Of a stretch of 41,923 nucleotides of DNA, positions 14,596-23,478 are shown in pieces. Under the pieces are notes generated by a model. That model did not search any database and was not told the DNA's origin. It saw only the letters and a program-made list of their open reading frames with translations. The stretch is from NCBI GenBank assembly GCA_934597165.1, contig CAKTQP010000014.1:1-41923 (forward strand), in the 5' to 3' direction. Positions within the stretch are counted from its first letter, which is position 1; each line of letters starts with the position of its first letter. A program made the position numbers and the translations under genes. This stretch comes from an uncultured Oscillospiraceae bacterium. GTDB taxonomy: Bacteria > Bacillota > Clostridia > Oscillospirales > Oscillospiraceae.

Positions 14596-14811
14596 ATGTT
14601 TGATAAAATCGCTCTGATCCTGACCATCATCGGCGGGATCAACTGGGGTCTGATCGGGTTCTTCCAGTTCGACCTGGTGGCCTTTATCTGCGGCGGCTCC
14701 ACCAGCGTGGTCAGCCGTATCATCTACGCGCTGGTGGGTCTGGCCGCTCTGTGGTGCATCTCCCTGCTCTTCCGGGACGAAGACCCGGTGCGGGCGGAGA
14801 CGGCACACTGA
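14596..14811 (+). CDS. DUF378 family small membrane protein
   Basis: A 71-residue protein with two predicted membrane helices (about 5-26 and 38-60). The signature INWGLIGFFQFDLV between them identifies the DUF378 family, whose function is unknown. The tail is charged (RDEDPVRAE). GGGAGG lies 8 bases before the ATG. It is monocistronic, bounded downstream by a strong terminator. Confidence 0.85.
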   Translation: MFDKIALILTIIGGINWGLIGFFQFDLVAFICGGSTSVVSRIIYALVGLAALWCISLLFRDEDPVRAETAH

Positions 14812-14813
14812 CG

Positions 14814-14850
14814 AAAAAAGATTGCATGGGCGACCATGCAATCTTTTTTT
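14814..14850. terminator. Bidirectional terminator
   Basis: GATTGCATGG (14820-14829) pairs with CCATGCAATC (14834-14843) around a GCGA loop, flanked by A6 and T7. It separates the convergent DUF378 gene and the small Cys-protein gene. Confidence 0.9.
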
Positions 14851-14854
14851 ACCC

Positions 14855-15064
14855 TTATAAGGTGAAATCTTCCTGACTTAACTTGGAAAAATCCAACTGC
14901 GCCATCTCCGGCGGCTTCCGCCGCAGGGGGTCGTAGCGGAACGACCGGCAGTGGTCACCGGGGGAGACGACGCCCTTTTTGGGGCAGAGCACCCGGTCTT
15001 CGTCCAGTTCACTCCCATGCTGGCAGTAGGCGCAGCGGGGGTCCATATCCTTTCGGAACAGCAT
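14855..15064 (-). CDS. Small four-cysteine protein, probable zinc-binding
   Basis: A 69-residue soluble protein with Cys at 11, 14, 27 and 39 (CAYC, VLC, HCRSF), a spacing that suggests one zinc site. The segments KKGVVSPGDHCRSFRYDPL look conserved in type and I recall similar small proteins from Clostridia, without known function. It lies between a terminator and the ylbJ-like gene, whose stop is 36 bases upstream, so it could share that transcript. Confidence 0.65.
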   Translation of the reverse strand: MLFRKDMDPRCAYCQHGSELDEDRVLCPKKGVVSPGDHCRSFRYDPLRRKPPEMAQLDFSKLSQEDFTL

Positions 15065-15099
15065 AATGATCCCTCAATTTCTATCCATGATACCGCTTA

Positions 15100-16227
15100 T
15101 TATACTCGTTTTTTCTGTCGTTTTCTAGTGTTTTTTCCCGAAAGCCACCCATCCAGCACCCACACCCCCAGCACCAGCCCACAGGCCACCGTCAGCGGCA
15201 CGCCGAAATCGCCCGCCACCGGCTGTTCCAGAGGCAGTTGGGTGGGATTCAGCGTCCGCTGGGCCAGGGGCAAAAATCGCAGCGCCAGACAGGCTAGGGC
15301 GGCGGAGAGGCAGCCTTGGAGGAGCTTGCCGAGGAAGTAGGGGCGCAGGTTCAGGTCGTGCTGGGTGAGAAAGGTCAGGGTCTGGCAGTGGACGGAGCAC
15401 CCGCCCCAGCTGAGCAGGAAGGCGGCGGGGATGAGTCCATCCGACGTGCCCGGCAGCAGCGCCACCCCGTTGGACAGCTCTAACACGCCGGACAAAAGGG
15501 GCAGCTGCCAGGCGTCGGGACAGTGGCACAGCGCCAGCAGCCAGCGGCACAGGCCGAACAGCCCGCAGCAGTCCAGCAGGCGCAGGACGACATTGAAGAA
15601 GATGACAAAGGCGCACACGTTCACCGTAGCGCTGGCCGCCTGCTGGACGGACTCGGTGAGGCAGCGGCTGAAGGGGCGGGGAGCGTCGGTGGGGGCTTGG
15701 GTGAGGGTCGCGTCCCCACGAGCGGGGCGGAAGAGGAAGCCCACCAGGAGGGCGGAAGTGATCTGGATGGCCAGGAGCAGGAAGCCGACGGCGGTGCTGT
15801 GGAAGATGGCGCTGCCGGCGGCACCCAGGATGAAGGCGGGGCCGGCGTTGTTGCAGAACATGAGCAGGTGTTCCGCCTGGGTGCGGTCGCACAGCTTTTC
15901 TTCGTACAGGGTGCAGACGGTCTTCGCCCCCACCGGATACCCGCCCAGGAACCCCAGCACCAACGCGGAAACGCTGGCCCCAGTCTGGTGGAACAGCCTC
16001 CCCATGACCCCAGACAGCAGCCGCCCGAACCGAGCGGCGCCGCCGGTGGAGACCAGGAGGGAGGAGAGGATGAAGAAGGGGAACAGGGCGGGCACCACCA
16101 GGTTCCCGCACAGCAGCAGCCCGTTCTTGGCCGCCTGGGCGGCGGCGTCTGGTTGGAGCAATAGCCCGGCGCAGAGGGCTAAGGGCAGCGCCCAGGTCAG
16201 TGGGCGGGAGAATCGACGTAGTAACAT
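15100..16227 (-). CDS. ylbJ: YlbJ-like sporulation integral membrane protein
   Basis: A 375-residue polytopic membrane protein of the YlbJ (SpoVV) group, a nucleoside-transporter Gate-domain family. In Bacillus it is required for moving dipicolinic acid toward the forespore. Characteristic segments are NLVVPALFPFFILSSLLV (about 42-59), GFLGGYPVGAKTV and FCNNAGPAFILG. Eight or more hydrophobic segments are apparent. GAGGTGA precedes the ATG. A sporulation-type promoter at 16247-16274 supports the assignment. Confidence 0.85.
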   Translation of the reverse strand: MLLRRFSRPLTWALPLALCAGLLLQPDAAAQAAKNGLLLCGNLVVPALFPFFILSSLLVSTGGAARFGRLLSGVMGRLFHQTGASVSALVLGFLGGYPVGAKTVCTLYEEKLCDRTQAEHLLMFCNNAGPAFILGAAGSAIFHSTAVGFLLLAIQITSALLVGFLFRPARGDATLTQAPTDAPRPFSRCLTESVQQAASATVNVCAFVIFFNVVLRLLDCCGLFGLCRWLLALCHCPDAWQLPLLSGVLELSNGVALLPGTSDGLIPAAFLLSWGGCSVHCQTLTFLTQHDLNLRPYFLGKLLQGCLSAALACLALRFLPLAQRTLNPTQLPLEQPVAGDFGVPLTVACGLVLGVWVLDGWLSGKNTRKRQKKRV

Positions 16228-16246
16228 GGCAGTTCACCTCACGTTA

Positions 16247-16274
16247 AGCATATGTGAGGGGCGAACGGATATGA
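16247..16274 (-). promoter_or_regulatory. Sigma-E like promoter of the ylbJ-like gene
   Basis: On the minus strand TCATA (16270-16274) and CATATGCT (16247-16254) have 15 bases between ATA and CATA, the same layout as the promoter at 13583-13610. In Bacillus ylbJ belongs to the sigma-E regulon. Confidence 0.5.
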
Positions 16275-16303
16275 AAACAGCGTACACGGTTCGTGTACGC
16301 TGT
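16268..16303 (-). terminator. Terminator of the nrdDG operon
   Basis: ACAGCGTACACG (16277-16288) and CGTGTACGCTGT (16292-16303) form a perfect 12-bp stem. Reading the minus strand, TTTCAT follows the hairpin. It lies 19 bases after the nrdG stop and abuts the ylbJ promoter. Confidence 0.65.
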
Positions 16304-16321
16304 CTGTAAGGGAGTTGAGGG

Positions 16322-16867
16322 TCAATCGGGGATACCGATTCCAAATTCGTCCTCCCACCAAACGACTTGGTCAGTGATGAGAGACTTAGGGACATCAATG
16401 ACCCGCTGATTCCGGCTGCCCCGGAAGCGGAGGGTGATGTCCTTTTCCTTCAAAATGAATGGGCCGTCCACCAGCACGTTCAGGTAGGACAGAAATTCCT
16501 GAGTCACAGCCCAGTCGCCGACCCGGCCGGTCAAAAGATCCTGTTCAAAGTCGTAGCCGGTGTAGCACCAGATGGTCTTGTCCGGGTACAGCTTGACAAA
16601 CCGCCGCAGCAGGGGCAGCAGCGCCGCCTGATGCTCCGGTTCCAGCGGCTCGCCCCCCAGCAGGGACAGGCCGCGGATGTGGTCGGGGGCCAGGGCTTCC
16701 AAAATCTCCAGCTCGGTCTCCTGGGTGTAGGGGGTGCCGTACTGGAAATCCCAGGTCTCCGGGTTGAAACAGCCCTCACAGTGGTGGGTACAGCCGGAGA
16801 CGAAGAGGGAGACGCGGACGCCGGGGCCGTTGGCGATGTCGTGCTTTTTGATGGTGGCGTAATTCAT
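16322..16867 (-). CDS. nrdG: Anaerobic ribonucleotide reductase activating protein
   Basis: A 181-residue radical-SAM enzyme that generates the glycyl radical on NrdD using an Fe4S4 cluster and S-adenosylmethionine. The cluster motif CTHHCEGC (CxxxCxxC) lies near residues 27-34. The motif LLGGEPLEP is the SAM-binding GGE. Start ATG 16867 follows GGAAGGAGG; a longer frame to 16939 overlaps the nrdD 3' end and is rejected. It lies 20 bases after nrdD. Confidence 0.94.
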   Translation of the reverse strand: MNYATIKKHDIANGPGVRVSLFVSGCTHHCEGCFNPETWDFQYGTPYTQETELEILEALAPDHIRGLSLLGGEPLEPEHQAALLPLLRRFVKLYPDKTIWCYTGYDFEQDLLTGRVGDWAVTQEFLSYLNVLVDGPFILKEKDITLRFRGSRNQRVIDVPKSLITDQVVWWEDEFGIGIPD

Positions 16868-16887
16868 AACACAGCCTCCTTCCCGTC

Positions 16888-19014
16888 TCACAGGTGCATG
16901 ACTCTGGAACGGATTTCCTTGGTCTTGCCCACGTTCCAATAGTTCTCACCCAGATACCCGCAGGTGCGGCGCACCACGTTCATCTTCCGCTGATCTCGAT
17001 TCCCGCACACGGGGCACTCCCACTCCAGGTTGTCGTTGATGCGGATTTCGCCCTCGTAGCCGCACACCTGACAGTAGTCGCTCTTGGTGTTGAACTCGGC
17101 GTACTGGATGTTGTTGTAGATGAAGTGGATGACGTCCTCCAGGGCGGTCAGGTTGTTGCTCATGTTGGGCACTTCCACGTAGCTGATGCAGCCGCCCTTG
17201 GAGATGGACTGGAACTGGCTCTCGAACTGGAATTTCGAAAAAGCGTCGATGTCCTCCCGCACGTCCACGTGGTAGGAGTTGGTGTAATAGCCCTTGTCGG
17301 TGACGTTCTCAACGGTGCCGTACCGCTCCCGGTCGATCTCGGCGAAGCGGTAGCACAGGGACTCGGCGGGGGTGCCGTAGAGGGCGAAACCGATGTTGGT
17401 CTCCGCCTTCCAGCGCTGGACGGTCTCGTTCAGGTGGTTCATGACCGCCAGGGCGAAAGCCTGACCCTCTTCCGACGTGTGGCTCTTGCCGGTCATCAGG
17501 TAGGTCAGCTCGTACAGGCCGATGTAGCCCAGGGAGATGGAGGAATAGCCGCCGTAGAGCAGCTTGTCGATGGTCTCCCCCTTGTCCAGCCGCGCCAGCG
17601 CGCCGTACTGCCAGTGGATGGGGCTGACGTCGGAACGGACGCCCTTCAGGGCGTTGTGGCGGCACATGAGGGCTTCGTAGCAAATTTCCAACCGACGGTC
17701 GAACTCCGGCCAGAACTTGTCCATGTCCCCCCGGATTTCTAAGCCGATCTGGGGCAGGTTGATGGAGACGACACCCTGGTTGAAGCGGCCTTCAAACTTG
17801 TAGTTGCCGTTCTCGTCCTTCCAGGGCGCCAGGAAGCTGCGGCAGCCCATGGGGGAGAAGACGTTGCCCTCGTAGTTCTCCCGCATCTTCTTGGCGGAGA
17901 TGTAGTCCGGGTACATCCGCTTGGCGGAGCACTTGGCTGCCAGCTTGGTCAGGTAGTCGAACCGGCCGCCGGTCAGGTTGTTGTTCTCGTCGATGACGTA
18001 GACCAGCTTGGGGAAGGCGGGGGTGACGTAGACGCCGCTCTCGTTCTTGATGCCCACCAGACGCTGGCGCAAAACCTCTTCCACGATCATGGCGTTCTCC
18101 TCCACATAGGGGTCGTCGTCCCGGACGTAGAGGAAGAGGGTGACGAAGGGGGACTGACCGTTGGTGGTCATGAGGGTGTTGATCTGATATTGGATGGTCT
18201 GGACGCCGTTGGACAACTCGGTGCGCAGACGCTCGTCCACCAGCTTGTGCAGCAGTTCCGCGTCCATCTGCCCGCCGGCGGCCTCCAGAATCTTGCGCTG
18301 GAATTTCTCCTTGCTCCGCCGCAGGTACTTGCCCAGGTGGCTGATGTCCACGCTCTGGCCGCCGTACTGGTTGGAGGCCACGCAGGCGATGATCTGGGTG
18401 GTGACGGTGCAGGCCACCTGGAAGCTCTTGGGGCTTTCGATGAGCTTGCCGTTCATCATGGTGCCGTTGTCCAGCATATCGCTGATGTTGATGAGGCAGC
18501 AGTTGAAGATGGGCTGGACGAAGTAGTCTGCGTCGTGGAAGTGGAGCAGCCCTTCGTCATGAGCCTTGGAGATCTTCTCCGGCAGCAGGATGCGGCGGGT
18601 CAGGTCTCGGCTGACGATGCCGGCGATGTAGTCCCGCTGGGTGGAGGCCACGGTGGTGTCCTTGTTGGAGTTCTCCTCCGCCATCTCCTTGTTGGTGTTG
18701 TGGAGCAGGCTGAGGATGGACTCGTCGGTGGTGTTCTGCTTCCGAGCCAGGGAGCGGAGGTAGCGGTAGAGGATGTAGGCTTTCGAGAGCTCGTACTTGC
18801 CGCTCTCCATCAGCTTCCGTTCCACCATATCCTGGATGTCCTCCACCAACAGCCGGGGCCGGTGCAGCGCGCCCACTGCGTCGGCGATGGCGTCGATGCG
18901 CTCCTGGTCGATGCGATATTCTGGGTCCACAGCGGCGTTGGCCTTCTGGATGGCGACAACGATTTTCATCCGGTCAAAATCCACCGTGTGGCCGTCTCGC
19001 TTGATTACTTTCAC
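16888..19014 (-). CDS. nrdD: Anaerobic (class III) ribonucleoside-triphosphate reductase
   Basis: A 708-residue glycyl-radical enzyme that makes deoxyribonucleotides without oxygen. The N-terminal ATP-cone (VIKRDGHTVDFDRMKIVVAI, about 3-22) is the allosteric site. Four Cys in CQVCGYEG and CPVCGN form the zinc site near the C-terminus. The radical Gly is about 686 in RRTCGYLGENYW. The start is GTG at 19014, preceded nine bases upstream by GGAGG. An in-frame ATG at 19077 adds 21 residues unlike the family and is rejected. The promoter carries two NrdR-like boxes. Confidence 0.95.
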   Translation of the reverse strand: MKVIKRDGHTVDFDRMKIVVAIQKANAAVDPEYRIDQERIDAIADAVGALHRPRLLVEDIQDMVERKLMESGKYELSKAYILYRYLRSLARKQNTTDESILSLLHNTNKEMAEENSNKDTTVASTQRDYIAGIVSRDLTRRILLPEKISKAHDEGLLHFHDADYFVQPIFNCCLINISDMLDNGTMMNGKLIESPKSFQVACTVTTQIIACVASNQYGGQSVDISHLGKYLRRSKEKFQRKILEAAGGQMDAELLHKLVDERLRTELSNGVQTIQYQINTLMTTNGQSPFVTLFLYVRDDDPYVEENAMIVEEVLRQRLVGIKNESGVYVTPAFPKLVYVIDENNNLTGGRFDYLTKLAAKCSAKRMYPDYISAKKMRENYEGNVFSPMGCRSFLAPWKDENGNYKFEGRFNQGVVSINLPQIGLEIRGDMDKFWPEFDRRLEICYEALMCRHNALKGVRSDVSPIHWQYGALARLDKGETIDKLLYGGYSSISLGYIGLYELTYLMTGKSHTSEEGQAFALAVMNHLNETVQRWKAETNIGFALYGTPAESLCYRFAEIDRERYGTVENVTDKGYYTNSYHVDVREDIDAFSKFQFESQFQSISKGGCISYVEVPNMSNNLTALEDVIHFIYNNIQYAEFNTKSDYCQVCGYEGEIRINDNLEWECPVCGNRDQRKMNVVRRTCGYLGENYWNVGKTKEIRSRVMHL

Positions 19015-19098
19015 TGGGAAAAACCTCCATATCATTCCAAAGCGCCCGGCCTGCCGGGGATGGTGGGACGGACGCATAGGGTTTTGCTTGTGTGCATA

Positions 19099-19127
19099 AG
19101 TATAGCAGAAGCGAGAACAAAACGCAA
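19099..19127 (-). promoter_or_regulatory. Promoter of nrdDG
   Basis: On the minus strand TTGCGT (19122-19127) is 17 bp from TATACT (19099-19104). The -35 element lies inside the first NrdR-like box, as expected for repression. Confidence 0.6.
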
Positions 19128-19137
19128 GATGTTGTGT
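19122..19137. promoter_or_regulatory. NrdR-like box 1
   Basis: The minus strand reads ACACAACATCTTGCGT, close to the NrdR consensus ACACwATATnTwGTGT. It overlaps the nrdD -35 and lies exactly 31 bp from box 2, the spacing normal for NrdR. Confidence 0.6.
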
Positions 19138-19152
19138 TCAAAAACTTTGTGA

Positions 19153-19168
19153 GTCCAATATCTAGGAC
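19153..19168. promoter_or_regulatory. NrdR-like box 2
   Basis: GTCCAATATCTAGGAC has the core CwATATnTwG of the NrdR site and outer arms that are palindromic with each other. It lies upstream of box 1. Confidence 0.55.
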
Positions 19169-19274
19169 TAACCGGCGAAAACACAGGGGAAAAGTTCCCA
19201 ACAGGGGAGCAACTGGGGGGAAGAAGGGGACGAATTGCCCCCGAACCTTCCCGATGGAAACAGGGGGGATGGAG

Positions 19275-19556
19275 ATGTCGGAGCAAAAACAACGGCTGGG
19301 TTTTTTAGCCAGAACCGCGCAGACCTTCGATCTGCCGGCGGATATCGTGGCGGGTCTGCCCCGCATCGAGCTGATCGGGAACGGTCAGTTACAGATGGAG
19401 AACCACCGGGGCATTTTGTCCTATCGGGAGGATGAAGTGGTGGTCAGCGGCGGGAAATTGCTGGTGCGCATCCAGGGGAGCGGACTGGAATTGCAGTCCA
19501 TGAGCGCCAACGCCCTGCTGGTGGCCGGGGTCATCCGGTCGGTGCAGCTGGAGTGA
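19275..19556 (+). CDS. yqfC: Sporulation protein YqfC
   Basis: A 93-residue protein of the YabP/YqfC family, made in the mother cell under sigma-E in Bacillus, with undefined function. The stretches DLPADIVAGLPRIELIGNG and NHRGILSYREDEVVV are characteristic. The ATG at 19275 follows AGGGGGG (19262-19268); in-frame ATGs at 19254 and 19269 are less well placed. yqfD follows after 12 bases, the arrangement seen in Bacillus and Clostridia. Confidence 0.85.
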   Translation: MSEQKQRLGFLARTAQTFDLPADIVAGLPRIELIGNGQLQMENHRGILSYREDEVVVSGGKLLVRIQGSGLELQSMSANALLVAGVIRSVQLE

Positions 19557-19568
19557 GGGGGGAGAGCC

Positions 19569-20840
19569 ATGCAGAAGATCGTGAATTTTCTCCGGGGCAC
19601 CGTGCGCCTGGAGCTGACGGGGGCGTTCCCGGAGCGGTTTTTGAACATCTGCGCCGCCGAGAACCTGCCCTTCTGGCAGGTGGAGCAGCCGGACGAACAC
19701 ACCCTCCGCATCACCCTGGCGGGACAGGATCGCCGCCGCGCCGTGGAAGCCGCCAAGCGCAGCCTGTGCCAGGTGACCGAGCTGGGGCGGGAGGGGTTCC
19801 CGGCCTTTGTGGGGCGCTTCCGCAAGCGCTACGCCCTGCTCATCGGCCTGTCCCTCTCCGTGGCCGCCGCGCTGATCCTGTCCCAGTTCATCCTGGTCAT
19901 TGACGTTACCGGCAACCAGTCTGTGTCTACCTCCGAAATTTGCGCCACCCTCAGCCGCCTGGGCTTCGGCATCGGCAGCTATGGCCCGTCCGTCAACGAG
20001 CGGGAGCTGGTGAACCGGGCGCTGTTGGAGCTGGAGGACGTGGGGTTCTTGTCCATCAACATCAAGGGTGTCCGTGCGGAAGTGGTGGTGCGGGAGTCGC
20101 CCAAGAAACCCAAGATTGAAGACCTGACCATTCCGGCGGACGTGGTGGCGGAACGGGACGGGGTGATTTTGGAGATCGGTGCGAAACGGGGCAAGAAGAT
20201 GGTGAAGAACGGGGACGCAGTGCTGAAAGGCGAGGTGCTCATCTCCGGCCTGGTCACCCACAAGTCTGGCGACTCGGACGCCATCCTGTCCAGCGAGCAG
20301 GTGCGGGCAGCCGGTGAGGTGTGGGCGGTGACGGAGCGGACGCTGCGGCGTTCCATCCCCTTAACAACCACCGGAAAGGGGGATGTGGAGGCGATGCAGC
20401 ACCGGTACGCCCTGCGGGTGCTGGGGCGGCGCATCAATTTTTATAGAAAGAGTAGCATTTCCCTGGACAACTATGATAAAATAAATGCAGAATACCCGCT
20501 GACCCTGCCCGGCGGCCTGAAACTCCCCCTGAGCTGGCTCAAGACCACTTACACCAGCCGTCAAGTGACCCAATCCACCTTTTCCAAGGAACGCGCCGAG
20601 GCGTATTTGAAGAAGCGCCTGGAAGCGGACATCCAGAAGGTGGTGGGGGAAGGCGAGGTGCTCTCCAAGGAGTGGAAGGCATCGGAACGGGACGGCGTGC
20701 TCACCGTGACCCTCCAGGCGTCCTGCAACGAGGAGATCGGCAAGACGGTGGAGCTGGAGCGGGAGAGCGAGACTGGGCAGGCACAAGAAGAAAACGCCCA
20801 AGACACAGGAGATGAATCGCGTGATCGAACAGAGCATTAG
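19569..20840 (+). CDS. yqfD: Sporulation protein YqfD
   Basis: A 423-residue membrane protein of the YqfD family, needed at the engulfment stage in some Bacilli. An N-terminal domain of about 90 residues is followed by a transmembrane segment (about 95-115, LLIGLSLSVAAALILSQF) and a large extracytoplasmic domain. The segment after it, FILVIDVTGNQSVSTSEI, resembles a POTRA-like start. The extreme C-terminus is rich in Glu and Gln. It overlaps phoH by 20 bases. Confidence 0.87.
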   Translation: MQKIVNFLRGTVRLELTGAFPERFLNICAAENLPFWQVEQPDEHTLRITLAGQDRRRAVEAAKRSLCQVTELGREGFPAFVGRFRKRYALLIGLSLSVAAALILSQFILVIDVTGNQSVSTSEICATLSRLGFGIGSYGPSVNERELVNRALLELEDVGFLSINIKGVRAEVVVRESPKKPKIEDLTIPADVVAERDGVILEIGAKRGKKMVKNGDAVLKGEVLISGLVTHKSGDSDAILSSEQVRAAGEVWAVTERTLRRSIPLTTTGKGDVEAMQHRYALRVLGRRINFYRKSSISLDNYDKINAEYPLTLPGGLKLPLSWLKTTYTSRQVTQSTFSKERAEAYLKKRLEADIQKVVGEGEVLSKEWKASERDGVLTVTLQASCNEEIGKTVELERESETGQAQEENAQDTGDESRDRTEH

Positions 20841-21819
20841 CTTGGAACGAATGGAAGACACGGCCAGCTTATTCGGCCCCTTTGACGAAAATATCCGCCT
20901 GATCGAACGGGAACTGCACGTGCAGATCGTCATCCGAGAGGAAGAACTGCGCATTTCCGGGGAAGCGGAGCAGGTCATGTATGCGGAGAAGACCATCCAA
21001 TCCCTTCTCGCCCTGGGCGCAAGGGGAGAGGCCATCAACGAGCAGAACATCCGCTACGTCCTCCAACTGGTGCTCCAAGGGCAGGAGGAGAAGGTCAACG
21101 ACCTGGCCCGGGACGTGGTCTGCGTCACCGCCGCCGGGAAGCCCATCAAGGCCAAGACGGTGGGTCAGACCGCCTACGTCCGCGCCATTCAGAATAACGT
21201 GGTCACCCTGGGCGTGGGGCCTGCCGGTACTGGTAAAACGTATTTGGCTGTGGCCATGGCGGTGGCCGCCTTCAAGGCCCGGCAGGTCAACCGCATCATC
21301 CTGACCCGTCCGGCGGTGGAGGCTGGCGAGCGGCTGGGGTTTTTGCCCGGCGACTTGCAGAGCAAGGTAGATCCGTACCTCCGTCCCCTCTACGACGCCC
21401 TCTTTGAGATGCTGGGGCCGGAGACCTACAACAAATATCTGGAGCGGGGCAACATCGAGGTCGCGCCCCTGGCCTATATGCGCGGCCGCACTCTGGATGA
21501 CTCCTTCATCATCCTGGACGAGGCGCAGAACACGTCGCGGGAACAGATGAAGATGTTCCTCACCCGCCTGGGCTTCGGTTCCAAGGTGGTCATCACCGGC
21601 GACATCACCCAGATCGACCTGCCCCGGGACCAGGTGTCCGGCCTGAAGGAGGCCATGCGGGTGCTGAAAGGGGTGGAGGACATCGCCATCTGCCGCCTGA
21701 CCGGTTCCGACGTGGTGCGGCACGTGCTGGTGCAGCGCATCATCCAGGCATACGAAGCGGACGAGCAGCGGCGGAACACGCCGCCCAAAAAACGACCCAA
21801 CGGAAAGGGGAATGGGTAA
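20821..21819 (+). CDS. phoH: PhoH-family ATPase
   Basis: A 332-residue cytoplasmic P-loop ATPase of the PhoH (PhoL/YbeZ) type, linked to RNA metabolism and often paired with ybeY. The Walker A motif is GPAGTGKT (Lys139), Walker B is SFIILDEAQNT. The GTG at 20821 is chosen because AGGAG sits nine bases upstream and the family begins xEQxIxLxxMED. An ATG at 20812 would leave no gap after that AGGAG. It begins inside yqfD and its stop overlaps the ybeY start (TAATG). Confidence 0.93.
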   Translation: MIEQSISLERMEDTASLFGPFDENIRLIERELHVQIVIREEELRISGEAEQVMYAEKTIQSLLALGARGEAINEQNIRYVLQLVLQGQEEKVNDLARDVVCVTAAGKPIKAKTVGQTAYVRAIQNNVVTLGVGPAGTGKTYLAVAMAVAAFKARQVNRIILTRPAVEAGERLGFLPGDLQSKVDPYLRPLYDALFEMLGPETYNKYLERGNIEVAPLAYMRGRTLDDSFIILDEAQNTSREQMKMFLTRLGFGSKVVITGDITQIDLPRDQVSGLKEAMRVLKGVEDIAICRLTGSDVVRHVLVQRIIQAYEADEQRRNTPPKKRPNGKGNG

Positions 21820-22310
21820 TGGTAGAACACGATATTTGGCTGGAATCGGAGCTGGACGCCCCGTTCCCCTACGAGGAGTTTCTGCGCCAGTGCATCACCA
21901 AGGCGCTGGAGCTGGAGCACGTGACGCTGCCCTGTGAGATCAACGTGCTCATCACCGACAACGAGGGCATTCACCGCATCAACCTGGAACAGCGCCAGGT
22001 GGACGCGCCCACAGACGTGCTCTCCTTCCCCATGTTCGACCTGACCGCCGGCCAGCCGCCGGTGGACGAGCACCTGCTGGACCCGGCCACCCACCGACTG
22101 CCTTTGGGGGATATGGTCATCTCCCTGGAGCGGGCGACGGCGCAAGCGGAGGAGTTCGGCCACAGCATCCAGCGGGAGCTGGGTTATCTGGCCGTCCACT
22201 CGGTGCTGCACCTGCTGGGCTACGACCACATGGACGAGGGCGAGCAGAAACGGCAGATGCGGGCGCGGGAAGAGGCCATCATGAACGAAATGGGCGTGCC
22301 CAGAGGATAA
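21819..22310 (+). CDS. ybeY: Endoribonuclease YbeY (rRNA maturation factor)
   Basis: A 163-residue single-strand-specific metallo-endoribonuclease acting in 16S rRNA 3' maturation and ribosome quality control. The zinc motif HxxxHxxxxxH is visible as HSVLHLLGYDH. The segment TDVLSFPMF is also conserved. The start ATG overlaps the phoH stop. Neighbours phoH and era agree with a ribosome-assembly cluster. Confidence 0.95.
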   Translation: MVEHDIWLESELDAPFPYEEFLRQCITKALELEHVTLPCEINVLITDNEGIHRINLEQRQVDAPTDVLSFPMFDLTAGQPPVDEHLLDPATHRLPLGDMVISLERATAQAEEFGHSIQRELGYLAVHSVLHLLGYDHMDEGEQKRQMRAREEAIMNEMGVPRG

Positions 22311-22347
22311 AAAAGACCCGTTCACGAGAACGGTATCGAGGTATCAT

Positions 22348-23244
<897 letters not shown>

Positions 23245-23306
23245 GAGATTGCCAGACATGAACCGCCCCGCCCTGGGGAATCCTAAGGGAAACGGGAGGC
23301 GGTAAC

Positions 23307-23444
23307 ATGACAGACCCGGCGTGGAAGCTCTTCCTGCGCACCGGTCTGCCCCAGGCGTACAATTTCGCCAAAGCCCGGGAGCAGCACCGTGACCGGAGAG
23401 ACAACGACAGACGAGAGAAACGAACCAGCGATGAGCGGCTTTAA
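23307..23444 (+). CDS. yqzL: YqzL-like small protein
   Basis: A 45-residue reading frame starting MTDPAWKLFLRTGLPQAYNF and ending in a very charged tail. The N-terminus matches the YqzL family (W-K-x-F-xx-T-G-xxxxY), and YqzL also sits between era and recO in Bacillus. GGGAGG lies about seven bases upstream of the ATG. Function unknown. Its stop codon falls inside a hairpin (23431-23456). Confidence 0.75.
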   Translation: MTDPAWKLFLRTGLPQAYNFAKAREQHRDRRDNDRREKRTSDERL

Positions 23445-23456
23445 TCGGCCGCTCAT
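23431..23456 (+). repeat. Hairpin spanning the yqzL stop codon
   Basis: ATGAGCGGC (23431-23439) pairs with GCCGCTCAT (23448-23456) around an 8-base loop that contains the yqzL stop. No T-run follows. It could affect coupling to recO, whose ribosome site begins about 10 bases downstream. Confidence 0.4.
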
Positions 23457-23478
23457 CCACTTGTGTGGAGGGGACAAG

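Noticed and set aside
19014..19077. Longer N-terminus of NrdD starting at 19077
   Set aside because: The extra 21 residues do not resemble the family, while GTG 19014 has a good ribosome site and gives the standard ATP-cone start.
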